NCBI GenBank assembly: GCA_016719855.1
Contig: JADJYH010000027.1
Location: 38,421 to 102,420, forward strand
Direction of reading: 5' to 3'
DNA: 64,000 bases
Source of the DNA: Saprospiraceae bacterium
Lineage (GTDB): Bacteria; Bacteroidota; Bacteroidia; Chitinophagales; Saprospiraceae
Shown: positions 36,549 through 44,634 of the stretch, piece by piece
Position numbering within the stretch: position 1 is the stretch's first letter
Layout: every line of letters begins with the position of its first letter
Position numbers and translations under genes: made by a program
The notes under the pieces: model-generated
The model's database searches: none
The model's input: the letters and a program-made list of their open reading frames with translations, nothing else
Told to the model about the DNA's origin: nothing

Positions 36549-36567
36549 ACTTGAAAATTGACCTAAA

Positions 36568-36945
36568 ATGCAAGGGAAATCAAAAGAAAATTGGAACGTA
36601 CTGACGCCACAAGAGGAGCACGTGATTGCCAACAAGGGAACGGAGTACCCCTTCACGGGCGAGTACGATAAGCTTTTTGTGGCTGGCACGTACATCTGTC
36701 GCCGTTGCGAAGCGCCGTTGTACCGCTCTGAGGATAAGTTCAATTCTGGCTGTGGATGGCCTGCCTTCGATGACGAAATTGCCGGGGCTGTGCGCCATGT
36801 ACGTGACGCAGATGGAAGCAGGGTGGAGATTCTTTGTGCCAACTGCGGCGGCCACCTCGGCCATGTTTTCGAGGGCGAACGCCTGACCAAAAAGAACACT
36901 CGCCACTGTGTGAACTCGCTTTCGATGCGGTTTGTCCCGTCCTGA
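36568..36945 (+). CDS. msrB: Peptide methionine-R-sulfoxide reductase
   Basis: The 125-residue MsrB has GTEYPFTGEYDKLFVAGTYI, zinc ligands CRRC and CANC, NSGCGWPAFDDEI, GGHLGHVFEGE and the catalytic Cys in RHCVNSLSMRFVP. No signal peptide, so the pair would act in different compartments unless a signal is missing. It shares a transcript with msrA and ends at the hairpin at 36966. Confidence 0.95.
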   Translation: MQGKSKENWNVLTPQEEHVIANKGTEYPFTGEYDKLFVAGTYICRRCEAPLYRSEDKFNSGCGWPAFDDEIAGAVRHVRDADGSRVEILCANCGGHLGHVFEGERLTKKNTRHCVNSLSMRFVPS

Positions 36946-36965
36946 TATTTCCTTTTTTATGCAAT

Positions 36966-37000
36966 AAAAGCGCAATCCGTCCCGAACGGGTTGCGCTTTT
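36966..37000. terminator. Terminator after msrB
   Basis: A 10-bp stem, AAAAGCGCAA (36966-36975) with TTGCGCTTTT (36991-37000), encloses a smaller CCCG/CGGG pairing and is followed by ATTGTT. Confidence 0.75.
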
Positions 37001-37084
37001 ATTGTTACCTTCGAGCCATACGCCAAGCCTGCATAATTGGCTTGACGGAGAGAACTTATTTTTTTACCATCAAAAACTTACGTC

Positions 37085-37288
37085 ATGGCAATAATGAAAG
37101 TCATCGAAATCTTGTCGGAATCCGACAAAAACTGGGAGGATGCCACCCGCAAGGGTATCGCAAAAGCTTCCCAATCACTCAAAGGCATCCGCTCTGCTTG
37201 GGTGCAGGACCAAAGCGTGACCGTGAACGACAGCGGTGAGGTTGATAAATACAGGGTGAGCTTGAAGGTGTCCTTTGAGGTGATGTAA
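37085..37288 (+). CDS. Dodecin family flavin-binding protein
   Basis: The 67-residue protein matches dodecin end to end: VIEILSESDKNWEDATRKGI, then AKASQSLKGIRSAWVQDQSV and YRVSLKVSFEV. Dodecins form hollow dodecamers that sequester riboflavin/FMN and quench its photochemistry. The Trp in the IRSAWVQDQ strand is the flavin-stacking residue. Probably monocistronic, bounded by hairpins on both sides. Its place beside methionine sulfoxide reductases fits an oxidative-stress neighbourhood. Confidence 0.93.
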   Translation: MAIMKVIEILSESDKNWEDATRKGIAKASQSLKGIRSAWVQDQSVTVNDSGEVDKYRVSLKVSFEVM

Positions 37289-37304
37289 CTCAACGCCTCA
37301 ACGA

Positions 37305-37338
37305 AAACCCCCTTGGGACACATGTTTCATGGGGGTTT
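37305..37338 (+). terminator. Hairpin after dodecin
   Basis: Stem AAACCCCC (37305-37312) with GGGGGTTT (37331-37338), followed by CCTATTTTTA. Likely a terminator. Confidence 0.55.
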
Positions 37339-37370
37339 CCTATTTTTACGCCACTGATTATCAAAAGATT

Positions 37371-37934
37371 ATGGAACAGAATCCAGGGTACGAGCCAAAG
37401 CCAGTGACTGCTTCGCAAACGGTCATGACAGAGTTGATGATTCCGGCTTACGCCAATTTCGGGGGTAAAATCCACGGAGGTATCCTGCTATCGCTGATGG
37501 ACAAGGCAGCCTACGCATGCGCTGCAAAACATGCTGGCGGATATTGCGTGACGGTATCGGTCGAAAACGTGGACTTTAAAGAGCCTGTATCAGTGGGCGA
37601 GCTGGTGTCCATCCATGCCTCCGTGAACTATGTTGGCCGCACTTCGATGGTAATCGGCATGAGGGTGACGGCGGAGAATGTGGAAACCGGGCTGGTAAAG
37701 CACACCAATACCTCCTATTTTACGATGGTGGCAAAAGACAAAAACGGTCAACCAACCCTCGTTCCGCCCCTACTTTTGAAATCAAAGGAAGATGCACGGC
37801 GTTTTTTGGAGGCCATGAAAAGAAGGGAACTGAAAACACAGTTCAAAGATGAATTCGACAATGAAAAAAGCAGGTTGAAAGTGGATTCCGAACTCCCCCT
37901 CCTTGCCGCCGAACGCTGCGTGATTGCTTTTTGA
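37371..37934 (+). CDS. Hotdog-fold acyl-CoA thioesterase
   Basis: The 187-residue protein resembles the BFIT/YciA-type thioesterases: MIPAYANFGGKIHGGILLSL then MDKAAYACAAKHAGGYCVTV (catalytic Asp in LMDKAA), VENVDFKEPVSVGELVSI and GRTSMVIGMRVTAEN. The C-terminal 45 residues are helical and charged. It hydrolyses acyl-CoA thioesters; chain-length preference unknown. The ATG at 37371 is preferred over an earlier in-frame codon. Followed 12 nt later by the hexapeptide protein, so the two are probably co-transcribed. Confidence 0.88.
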   Translation: MEQNPGYEPKPVTASQTVMTELMIPAYANFGGKIHGGILLSLMDKAAYACAAKHAGGYCVTVSVENVDFKEPVSVGELVSIHASVNYVGRTSMVIGMRVTAENVETGLVKHTNTSYFTMVAKDKNGQPTLVPPLLLKSKEDARRFLEAMKRRELKTQFKDEFDNEKSRLKVDSELPLLAAERCVIAF

Positions 37935-37946
37935 AAAACAACCCAG

Positions 37947-38540
37947 ATGATATACGAATTCAATGGTTTTAGGCCCGTGGTACACGAGACTTCGTTTGTA
38001 CACCCACAGGCGGCAGTGACTGGTAATGTCATCATTGGCCAGCATGTTTATATCGGCCCCGGTGCTGCTATCCGTGGTGATTGGGGTGAAATCATTATTG
38101 AGGACGGCTGCAACGTGCAGGAAAACTGTACTATCCACATGTTTCCTGGTGTCACTGTCCGACTGATGGCGGGAGCGCATATTGGCCATGGGGCGGTCAT
38201 CCACGGGGCGGTCATCGGTCGCAACTCGCTGATAGGCATGAACGCCGTCATCATGGACAACGTGGAAATCGGGGAGGAGTGCATCATTGGGGCGCTGTGT
38301 TTTGTGGCTGCGGAAACAAAGATAGCCAGACGGAGCTTGGTGGTTGGCAACCCTGGCAAGATAATTCGAGAAGTCAGCGATGAAATGATTGGATGGAAGA
38401 CGAAGGGAACGGAACTTTACCAAGAACTGCCGAAAGAACTATTTGAAACTTTGCGGGCTTGTGAACCGCTGCGTGAAGTACCAGCCGAAAGGCCTGCGCA
38501 GATGCCGGTCTTCAAAACTTGGAAGGAAACAGGGAAGTAG
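37947..38540 (+). CDS. PaaY-like gamma-carbonic-anhydrase/hexapeptide repeat protein
   Basis: This 197-residue protein is a left-handed beta-helix: VHETSFVHPQAAVTGNVIIG, then QHVYIGPGAAIRGDWGEIII, AHIGHGAVIHGAVIGRNSLI and GMNAVIMDNVEIGEECIIGA. The metal His and RGDWG core match PaaY/CaiE proteins, which in phenylacetate-degrading bacteria act as thioesterase-like helpers. With the thioesterase next door, acyl-CoA clean-up is a fair inference. No other paa genes are in the window. Confidence 0.85.
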   Translation: MIYEFNGFRPVVHETSFVHPQAAVTGNVIIGQHVYIGPGAAIRGDWGEIIIEDGCNVQENCTIHMFPGVTVRLMAGAHIGHGAVIHGAVIGRNSLIGMNAVIMDNVEIGEECIIGALCFVAAETKIARRSLVVGNPGKIIREVSDEMIGWKTKGTELYQELPKELFETLRACEPLREVPAERPAQMPVFKTWKETGK

Positions 38541-38557
38541 GGGGACAGCCTGAAAAC

Positions 38558-38595
38558 AAAAAAGGTTCATCACAACGCTGCGATGAACCTTTTTT
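38558..38595. terminator. Bidirectional terminator between the PaaY-like gene and gldN
   Basis: A perfect 14-bp stem (AAAAAAGGTTCATC, 38558-38571, with GATGAACCTTTTTT, 38582-38595) and a 10-nt loop. The A/T ends make it work in both directions, serving two convergent operons. Confidence 0.88.
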
Positions 38596-38615
38596 CATGA
38601 GATTAACCCATGTTA

Positions 38616-39476
38616 TCAATATGACCAAAGGTCATGCTCGAAGTTGAAGATTTCCTGTTTGATCTTATCAGCCTCAAGCAGGAGGTCAATTCCCGTCAGG
38701 TAATCCTGAATACGACGGTCACGAACGTTAGACTCTTTGTAGATGTAGCTTGAGAAAAACCGCATTTCCATCAAATCCTCCCAAGTGATTGGGCTGGCAT
38801 CATTGCCAACGTTGAATACTCGCTCTCTTGAAAGAATTTCACGAGCTTCTGGGTAATAAACCCAAAACATCGGTTTTTCGTACAAAAAGTTACCGTTTTC
38901 ATCAGTCTTGTCAATCAGTGGTGCGATACCGAGAATGCGGACTTGAAGTGTAGAGGTTTCTTCATCGAAGAACCAGACCTCCTTTAGACGAAAACGCTTG
39001 ACGTCTTCTGGGTTGATATCGTTCCTGACGACCTGAAGTTGCTCTTCGTAAGTCTCGGGATCAAAAGTGATTACCGTATCAATGGTAGCACCCATTGAGG
39101 CTACCTCATCCGGCGTCAATTTTGAGGAAAATTTATCATCCTCGGTACTATAAACAGTTATTTCACCGCCTGTAGCAGCATCCATGAGAATGGAAAAGAA
39201 CGGCCTTTCTGGATAAGCAAAAGGCAAGTTCATTTTTTCACGAATGTCAACAACCCGCCAGATACGCTTTTCCCAGAAAATATCAGCTTCACGAACGTGA
39301 TCATAAGGAAGAAGACGCTTATCGGTGGTAAGCCTTTTATCAACGATGTCGTCCAAAGGGCGACCTTCATTGGGATCACTGGACTCGGTCAAAATATTTT
39401 CTGGTTGCTGGGCAAAAGAGCTATTGCAAAGCATCAGCAACGAGACTAAACTGAACAGTTTCAATGCGAACTTCAT
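38616..39476 (-). CDS. gldN: T9SS ring protein GldN/PorN
   Basis: The 286-residue periplasmic protein has a signal peptide (MKFALKLFSLVSLLMLCNSS then FAQQ). GldN signatures include READIFWEKRIWRVVDIREK, MNLPFAYPERPFFSILMDAA, and YEKPMFWVYYPEAREILSRE. It forms the outer-membrane-associated ring with GldK. Last gene of the cluster, 78 nt after gldM, ending at the shared terminator. The frame is intact. Confidence 0.95.
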   Translation of the reverse strand: MKFALKLFSLVSLLMLCNSSFAQQPENILTESSDPNEGRPLDDIVDKRLTTDKRLLPYDHVREADIFWEKRIWRVVDIREKMNLPFAYPERPFFSILMDAATGGEITVYSTEDDKFSSKLTPDEVASMGATIDTVITFDPETYEEQLQVVRNDINPEDVKRFRLKEVWFFDEETSTLQVRILGIAPLIDKTDENGNFLYEKPMFWVYYPEAREILSRERVFNVGNDASPITWEDLMEMRFFSSYIYKESNVRDRRIQDYLTGIDLLLEADKIKQEIFNFEHDLWSY

Positions 39477-39563
39477 GTTTCTCAAAAATTTTCAAAATGA
39501 AAAAATACTAACTACCGGGTATTAACTCAGACAGCCCAGCAGTTAGTATTTTATGCTCAAATT

Positions 39564-41189
39564 TTATTTAATCCTAAATACCATCGAGTTGATTTTGCGA
39601 CCAGCGGCATCACCAGGGCATCTTGCTTTTACTTCTTGAAAATAGAAAGTATCCCCCGGTTTGGCTGATGATACAAGGTTTGAAGCTTTACCGTTGAAGG
39701 AACCTCCCGAGTTTGAAGTCTCGACTGGATCTTCACGTTTCGCAACCTTTACAAGGTTAAAGCCTTGAATTTCGCAGCGGGCTTCAAAGTCAAAATTTTC
39801 CAACCAAGCTATCAAACCTTTTTGAACCTTGAATTCACCATTACCCATTTCACCATCTTGCTTGTTGCCAAGTTTTGCGACAGGGTCGGGAATACGTTTA
39901 ACCCGGAACTGCTTGCTGGCTTTCATCTCTTTGGCACTCACTGATACTTTGCAATCATCTGTTGGCGATGTAACTTTTACAGTCCAAGTATTGCTACCTG
40001 TTTTTGATAATTGGCCACCACCGCCAGAAATACCTACTTGAAGGTCGTTACTTGAAACACCAGCCGCTGAAATGGAAATCGGATTATCAACACCAATGTA
40101 GAAAACGTTCATCTTGTCTGCAGAAATAGCCACAGAACGCTGGCCTACTTCGTAAGTAAAAGTTGAACTCCCTTTGGATACCTCACCAGTAAGTGGGTTG
40201 CGCACTTGAGCATCCAATTTGAGGGTCTTTTCTCCCAAGCCGGATGTTGCTGCTGTGTACTTTGCTTTACCGTCATTGCCTACTGTAAGCTTACTTCCGT
40301 TAACAAAGATTCCTATGTCAGACGGATTGATTTGAGAACTGTAGGTACCCACAGAAATTTCAGCTTCAAAAGGTTCCCCTGCAATAAGGTAGGATTTCTT
40401 TGCCGAGACCACTGGAAAGAATGCATCGAACTCAATTACGCGGCCACCTGCAAGCTCGGCCATGCTATTGACCAAGGATGCTTCAGAACTTTTAGCATCA
40501 GCCTGCATCTGACTCAACAGCGGAAGCACCGCTGCAACGGGCATTTGACGAAACTTAAATTCTTCCCAGCTTTTCTTTTTGCTTTTCTTCCAGGTTTCCT
40601 CATCAATCTTGAGTGGTAGGTTGTTGGCAATGTTTTGAATCCGGTTATCAATTTCTTCTTTCTTCAGGCCAAAAATTTGGCCGTTTTCCGTGAGAAGTTT
40701 GGTATAAGCATCAACCATTTTCTGCTTCACCTCAACCAATTTTGTTTTAAGTTCTGCTCCTTTCTTCTCGTCAACAAGCATCCTCGTAGTGATGTCTTTG
40801 TTCTTAATACCTTTTGGAACCTTTTTGCCATATTCTTCTTTGAAATCGCCGTCGTCAACTTTTTTGTTCATGTTGCCCGATGCATCAAGGACTTCATCCC
40901 TGAGCTTATCAACATAAGCATTGAAATTAACAACCTCGTTACGAATTTCATCAACAGCAGGACCAATTGCTCGATACTTAGCTTTTGATTCATCATCTAA
41001 AAGGGCCTTCAAGCCTTTTACCGTTTGGTCTAGTTGTGAGTTCACAGTGGAAGCGCTGGCTTGATTTCCTTCATCCAATGTAATGAAGGCATTCATTACT
41101 TCTGCGGAAACGTTCAATGCGAGCAGCGCCGTAAGAACCAAGTACATCAGGTTGATCATAAGCTGCCGCGGCTCCTTTGGAATGGACAT
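39564..41189 (-). CDS. gldM: T9SS/gliding motor protein GldM/PorM
   Basis: The 541-residue protein has one N-terminal membrane helix (PRQLMINLMYLVLTALLALN, preceded by Arg8, matching the arginine that contacts GldL) and a long periplasmic part with four beta-rich domains. It transmits the rotary force from GldL through the periplasm. The 60-nt gap to gldL indicates co-transcription. The SAEVMNAFITLDEGNQAS segment following the helix is the conserved family start. Confidence 0.96.
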   Translation of the reverse strand: MSIPKEPRQLMINLMYLVLTALLALNVSAEVMNAFITLDEGNQASASTVNSQLDQTVKGLKALLDDESKAKYRAIGPAVDEIRNEVVNFNAYVDKLRDEVLDASGNMNKKVDDGDFKEEYGKKVPKGIKNKDITTRMLVDEKKGAELKTKLVEVKQKMVDAYTKLLTENGQIFGLKKEEIDNRIQNIANNLPLKIDEETWKKSKKKSWEEFKFRQMPVAAVLPLLSQMQADAKSSEASLVNSMAELAGGRVIEFDAFFPVVSAKKSYLIAGEPFEAEISVGTYSSQINPSDIGIFVNGSKLTVGNDGKAKYTAATSGLGEKTLKLDAQVRNPLTGEVSKGSSTFTYEVGQRSVAISADKMNVFYIGVDNPISISAAGVSSNDLQVGISGGGGQLSKTGSNTWTVKVTSPTDDCKVSVSAKEMKASKQFRVKRIPDPVAKLGNKQDGEMGNGEFKVQKGLIAWLENFDFEARCEIQGFNLVKVAKREDPVETSNSGGSFNGKASNLVSSAKPGDTFYFQEVKARCPGDAAGRKINSMVFRIK

Positions 41190-41249
41190 GTGCTTTTATT
41201 TTTTCGTTAAAAATTAAATAATTTAAACTGGTGCAACTTGTTTCACAGC

Positions 41250-41846
41250 TTATTGCTGTGGGCGGAAGCTAGCAATTGCATTCAACATACCTCCATACAC
41301 ACTATTCAAGCCTGACAAATTTTTGTTGAGGACGCCAAGTTGGTCTTTGTAAACTTTGGTGTCTTCAATTGAGTCGCTTAGGTCAGCCATGGCTTCGTTC
41401 AATTTTGTATAGAAGTTGTTCATTGTCTTGATCTGTTCACTAGTGCCAGAGAAATCAACTTCCTGCAAAGCCTTCAAAGAAGATAGATTTTTTGACATGG
41501 ATTGCAATTCAGTAAGCATACCTCCCAATTGGTTCTCAATGACATCACCATGCAAAGGGGTACCCATATCAACATTGCTTTGTGGGCCTGCAGTAAGCGG
41601 GGTAAGGTTTGAATGGTAGTCATCAAGACCAGGGTAGAGCTTATGCCAGTAGTAGTCAGGCTCTGGGCCAATTAGACCAAGAAAAAGGAAGATTACCGCT
41701 TCAAAGGACAAGCCTATCGTAAGCATCAAGCTTGCTCCTGGCAAGCTTTCCAGTTTGAAGAGGGCACCCATCAACACGACGGCTGCACCAACGCCAATGA
41801 AAAGGTTTTTAAAGTACTTGAACCCTTTAGTTTTTAAGAAACTCAT
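41250..41846 (-). CDS. gldL: T9SS/gliding motor protein GldL/PorL
   Basis: The 198-residue protein has two membrane helices (NLFIGVGAAVVLMGALF, and LMLTIGLSFEAVIFLFLGLI). Glu49 in the second helix coincides with the proton-path Glu of Flavobacterium GldL. The C-terminal part is a cytoplasmic coiled coil (QLGGMLTELQSMSKNLSSLK). With GldM it forms the proton-driven motor. Confidence 0.96.
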   Translation of the reverse strand: MSFLKTKGFKYFKNLFIGVGAAVVLMGALFKLESLPGASLMLTIGLSFEAVIFLFLGLIGPEPDYYWHKLYPGLDDYHSNLTPLTAGPQSNVDMGTPLHGDVIENQLGGMLTELQSMSKNLSSLKALQEVDFSGTSEQIKTMNNFYTKLNEAMADLSDSIEDTKVYKDQLGVLNKNLSGLNSVYGGMLNAIASFRPQQ

Positions 41847-42013
41847 TTTTAAACGTTTTAATTAGGTTAGCTAAATTCAAAATAAAGAATGGAAGATTTC
41901 CCTCGCCTAATAATACCCATCATCAAAAAAGTAACAGCTTATTGGAAAAGGAAACAAAAAAATATACCTATTCGAAAGTAAGGTATCATTTTGCGACGCG
42001 AAAATAAAAAAAA

Positions 42014-42040
42014 ATGGATAGTAAGTTATTTACTATCCAT
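42014..42040 (-). terminator. Terminator between gldK and gldL
   Basis: A perfect 11-bp stem (ATGGATAGTAA, 42014-42024, with TTACTATCCAT, 42030-42040) and a 5-nt loop. An A-run (42006-42013) gives a U-tract on the minus strand, so gldK transcription may end or be attenuated here. The 220-nt gldK-gldL gap would then carry a separate gldL promoter, which I could not pin down. Confidence 0.75.
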
Positions 42041-42066
42041 TATAGAATATTTTTTTTTGAGAATAA

Positions 42067-43317
42067 TTAAAAGTCGTTGATGGAACGACCAAGGAATGTC
42101 AAGGCACAACGGAATCCAACATAGGATTTTGTAGTATCCTGAAACTCCCAGTGACGATTGCCAGTTTGGAGAAACCAAGCGACATCTTTCCATGAGCCAC
42201 CACGAATTACCTTACGCTTGTATGCTTCCGGGTCGTCATCGTTTGCATCGTAGCGAATGTCTGGGTTAAGGTCGTGAAGGAATGAATAGGCATTTTCGTA
42301 GTAAGCTGTGGAAGTCCACTCGGCTACGTTACCAGACATGTTGTAGAGGCCATAATCATTCGGGAAGTAAGCATCTGCTTTTACAGTGTACTGACCACCG
42401 TCTTCTGGATAGTTGCCACGGCCAGGCTTGAAGTTGGCCAATAGGCATCCTTTAGCGTTGCGCAGGTAGTAACCACCCCAAGGATATGGGGCAGAATCAT
42501 GACCGCCTCGAGAAGCATATTCCCATTCGTGCTCTGTTGGCAAACGGAAATCTTCAGAGTTGATGCCATCTTCACGAGCAGCTTGATAGGTATCCCACAG
42601 CTTGGTCCTCCAGTAACAGAATGCATTGGACATGTGCCAATCTACGCCAACGACTGGGTAGTCGTCAAATGCTGGATGCCAGAAATAGTTACGAGTCATC
42701 GGCTCATTGTAAGAATAAGCGAAATCACGTATCCATACCAAGGTGTCAGGATACACATTAATTTTCTTGCGCTTGATGAAGGTGGTGCGAGGAGATTTGC
42801 CTTTGTCATGGGCAGCAGCATGCCAATCATACCATTCGTACTCAAACTCCATTTTGCTAACGTCCAATTCTTGACGTCCTGCGAATCGGTCATCGCCTTG
42901 GTAGTAAAGATCTTGTAGGGTCTCATCCTCCCAATCAATCTCGTACTCCCAATCAATGCGCTCATCTCCGGTTACTTCATCGGTGATGAAATGATCCAGA
43001 TAGGAGTGTGCAATCGAGTCCTTTACCCAATACACAAACTGACGGAACTCATTGTTTGTGACCTCTGTGTCATCCATGTAAAAGCCCTGAATAGAGATGG
43101 ACTTGTTCCTTTGGACATAGGTATTGGAAATGTCTTGGTCACTGGGGCCGATGTGCAGGGTGCCAGAAGGGATGTACACCATGCCGTAAGGGTTGATGCC
43201 TTTCCAATCCGGGCGATCCATGACGCCTGTGAGCTGTCCACTTTCCTTGCTTCCGCAAGATGAAACTAATGCCGCAAGGATTAGCAGCGCAAACGAAGTC
43301 TTTAATAATCTTTTCAT
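42067..43317 (-). CDS. gldK: T9SS lipoprotein GldK/PorK (FGE-sulfatase fold)
   Basis: A lipoprotein signal (FALLILAALVSSCGSK) precedes a formylglycine-generating-enzyme-like domain: MVYIPSGTLHIGPSDQD, FYMDDTEVTNNEFRQFVYWV, YPVVGVDWHMSNAFCYWRTK, RLPTEHEWEYASRGGHDSAP, NMSGNVAEWTSTAYYEN and RKVIRGGSWKDVAW. It is structural in the T9SS ring with GldN. The start MKRLLKTSF was preferred over an ATG three codons upstream. Confidence 0.95.
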   Translation of the reverse strand: MKRLLKTSFALLILAALVSSCGSKESGQLTGVMDRPDWKGINPYGMVYIPSGTLHIGPSDQDISNTYVQRNKSISIQGFYMDDTEVTNNEFRQFVYWVKDSIAHSYLDHFITDEVTGDERIDWEYEIDWEDETLQDLYYQGDDRFAGRQELDVSKMEFEYEWYDWHAAAHDKGKSPRTTFIKRKKINVYPDTLVWIRDFAYSYNEPMTRNYFWHPAFDDYPVVGVDWHMSNAFCYWRTKLWDTYQAAREDGINSEDFRLPTEHEWEYASRGGHDSAPYPWGGYYLRNAKGCLLANFKPGRGNYPEDGGQYTVKADAYFPNDYGLYNMSGNVAEWTSTAYYENAYSFLHDLNPDIRYDANDDDPEAYKRKVIRGGSWKDVAWFLQTGNRHWEFQDTTKSYVGFRCALTFLGRSINDF

Positions 43318-43419
43318 TTTTAACACCCGAGTTTTCCTTCTTTAGTGAAAAAGAGACGTAAAAATAGCGCTTTACTGCTTAATTCAAACAGTTGCTCCAA
43401 ATTTCTGCCGTTTGGAGGG

Positions 43420-43427
43420 CAAAATTA
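43420..43427 (-). promoter_or_regulatory. Probable -7 box for gldK
   Basis: On the minus strand TAATTTTG (TAnnTTTG) lies about 100 nt before the gldK ATG in a 266-nt gap after porP. A CAAA (plus strand 43443-43446) is only 15 nt away, so the -33 element is non-ideal. Confidence 0.4.
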
Positions 43428-43583
43428 ACATTTTACACCTGACAAAAACGACACAAATTTTCCACTTAGTGTGATTCTTCCTTTTTTAATTGCTGATTTT
43501 GAAATTTTGAATAGTTTTCAACCTACTCAAAGGCGTGGGGTGCATACATCCAGTGAAAAATTGTCGCCGGGTTTCCTGCCCTA

Positions 43584-44555
43584 TCAAAGCGACCTAGGGT
43601 TGTAAATGATTGCAGGCGGCCTTCCTTTTCCGACAGGCTTCCCAAGATTGTAGTTTAGCTGCATTTCGTGAGACCCCGTGCTTACTGTTTTTAGGCTTGA
43701 AAGCCCCAAGTCATAGGCATAGGCAATTGAAATCTTTTCATTCAACTTGAACCCGCCCATCAAGGCGACTGCATCAAGGCTGTTTGCGTTGTAGCCCCTA
43801 AACGATGCCCCTACAAATATATTTTCATTGTACTGGCCAGTAACAGAAAAATCAATTTGCGTTTGATGGACGTCAGTTTTCAATAAAATTGAAGGAATGG
43901 CTGTAAATTTTTTACTTAGCTCAAGTTTGTATCCAAGATAGAGGAAGTAAGTTCTTTCTTGCTCGAACTTCAAATCTGAAAAACTCAATGCATTCCCAAT
44001 CAAATTTATTGCCGAAATTCCAGCTTCCAATTTCTCACCTTGATAATAAGCACCTAAATGTGCCGTAGGGCCTGATCCGCCTTCGAGGCTTGTGGTTAGG
44101 TAATTGTCATTATGGGAAGAAACGTTGCCTAAATCGTCAATCTCGGTGCTTGGCGTCCGCACTTTAGAGCCGTCCAGTTGCCGCTGCACCCACCCAGCAG
44201 TGAATCCGAGTGAAATCAGGCCGGTTTTTCCCAACGGCATTTGACGGGCACAACTTGCTGAAAAGGAGGTTTGCCGCCAAGACCCCAATGTCTCGTTCTC
44301 CACAGCAAAGCCTGCACCTCCTCCAATAATATAGAGCGGCATGTGCACATTAAAATTCTGTGTAACAGGATTGCCGGGCAGCCCTACCCACTGGGTCCGG
44401 TACACCCCAGTCATGCTCAGCGAATTGTCCAACCCCGCATACCCAGGATTGAAGGCGTATTTGTTGAACCGGTACAAACTGTATTGCGCCGGTTGTTGTG
44501 CCGATGCCTGAATGGCAAGCATTAGGCAAGTCAATATTGTAAACGTGATTTTCAT
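43584..44555 (-). CDS. porP: PorP/SprF family T9SS outer-membrane protein
   Basis: The 323-residue protein has a signal peptide (MKITFTILTCLMLAIQASAQ) and the PorP/SprF start QPAQYSLYRFNKYAFNPGYA followed by SLSMTGVYRTQWVGLPGNPV. The rest is a beta-barrel pattern with YNENIFVGASFRGYNANSLD and KISIAYAYDLGLSSLKT near the end. It anchors substrates or adhesins to the secretion/gliding machine. The order porP-gldK-gldL-gldM-gldN equals that of the Porphyromonas por locus. Confidence 0.93.
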   Translation of the reverse strand: MKITFTILTCLMLAIQASAQQPAQYSLYRFNKYAFNPGYAGLDNSLSMTGVYRTQWVGLPGNPVTQNFNVHMPLYIIGGGAGFAVENETLGSWRQTSFSASCARQMPLGKTGLISLGFTAGWVQRQLDGSKVRTPSTEIDDLGNVSSHNDNYLTTSLEGGSGPTAHLGAYYQGEKLEAGISAINLIGNALSFSDLKFEQERTYFLYLGYKLELSKKFTAIPSILLKTDVHQTQIDFSVTGQYNENIFVGASFRGYNANSLDAVALMGGFKLNEKISIAYAYDLGLSSLKTVSTGSHEMQLNYNLGKPVGKGRPPAIIYNPRSL

Positions 44556-44634
44556 AGGCTTCTGAAATAAAATAATTTGCCAAACCTGTGTTTTTTCAAA
44601 ATAAACCTCAAAAAACCCTTCCGTAGTATCTTTC

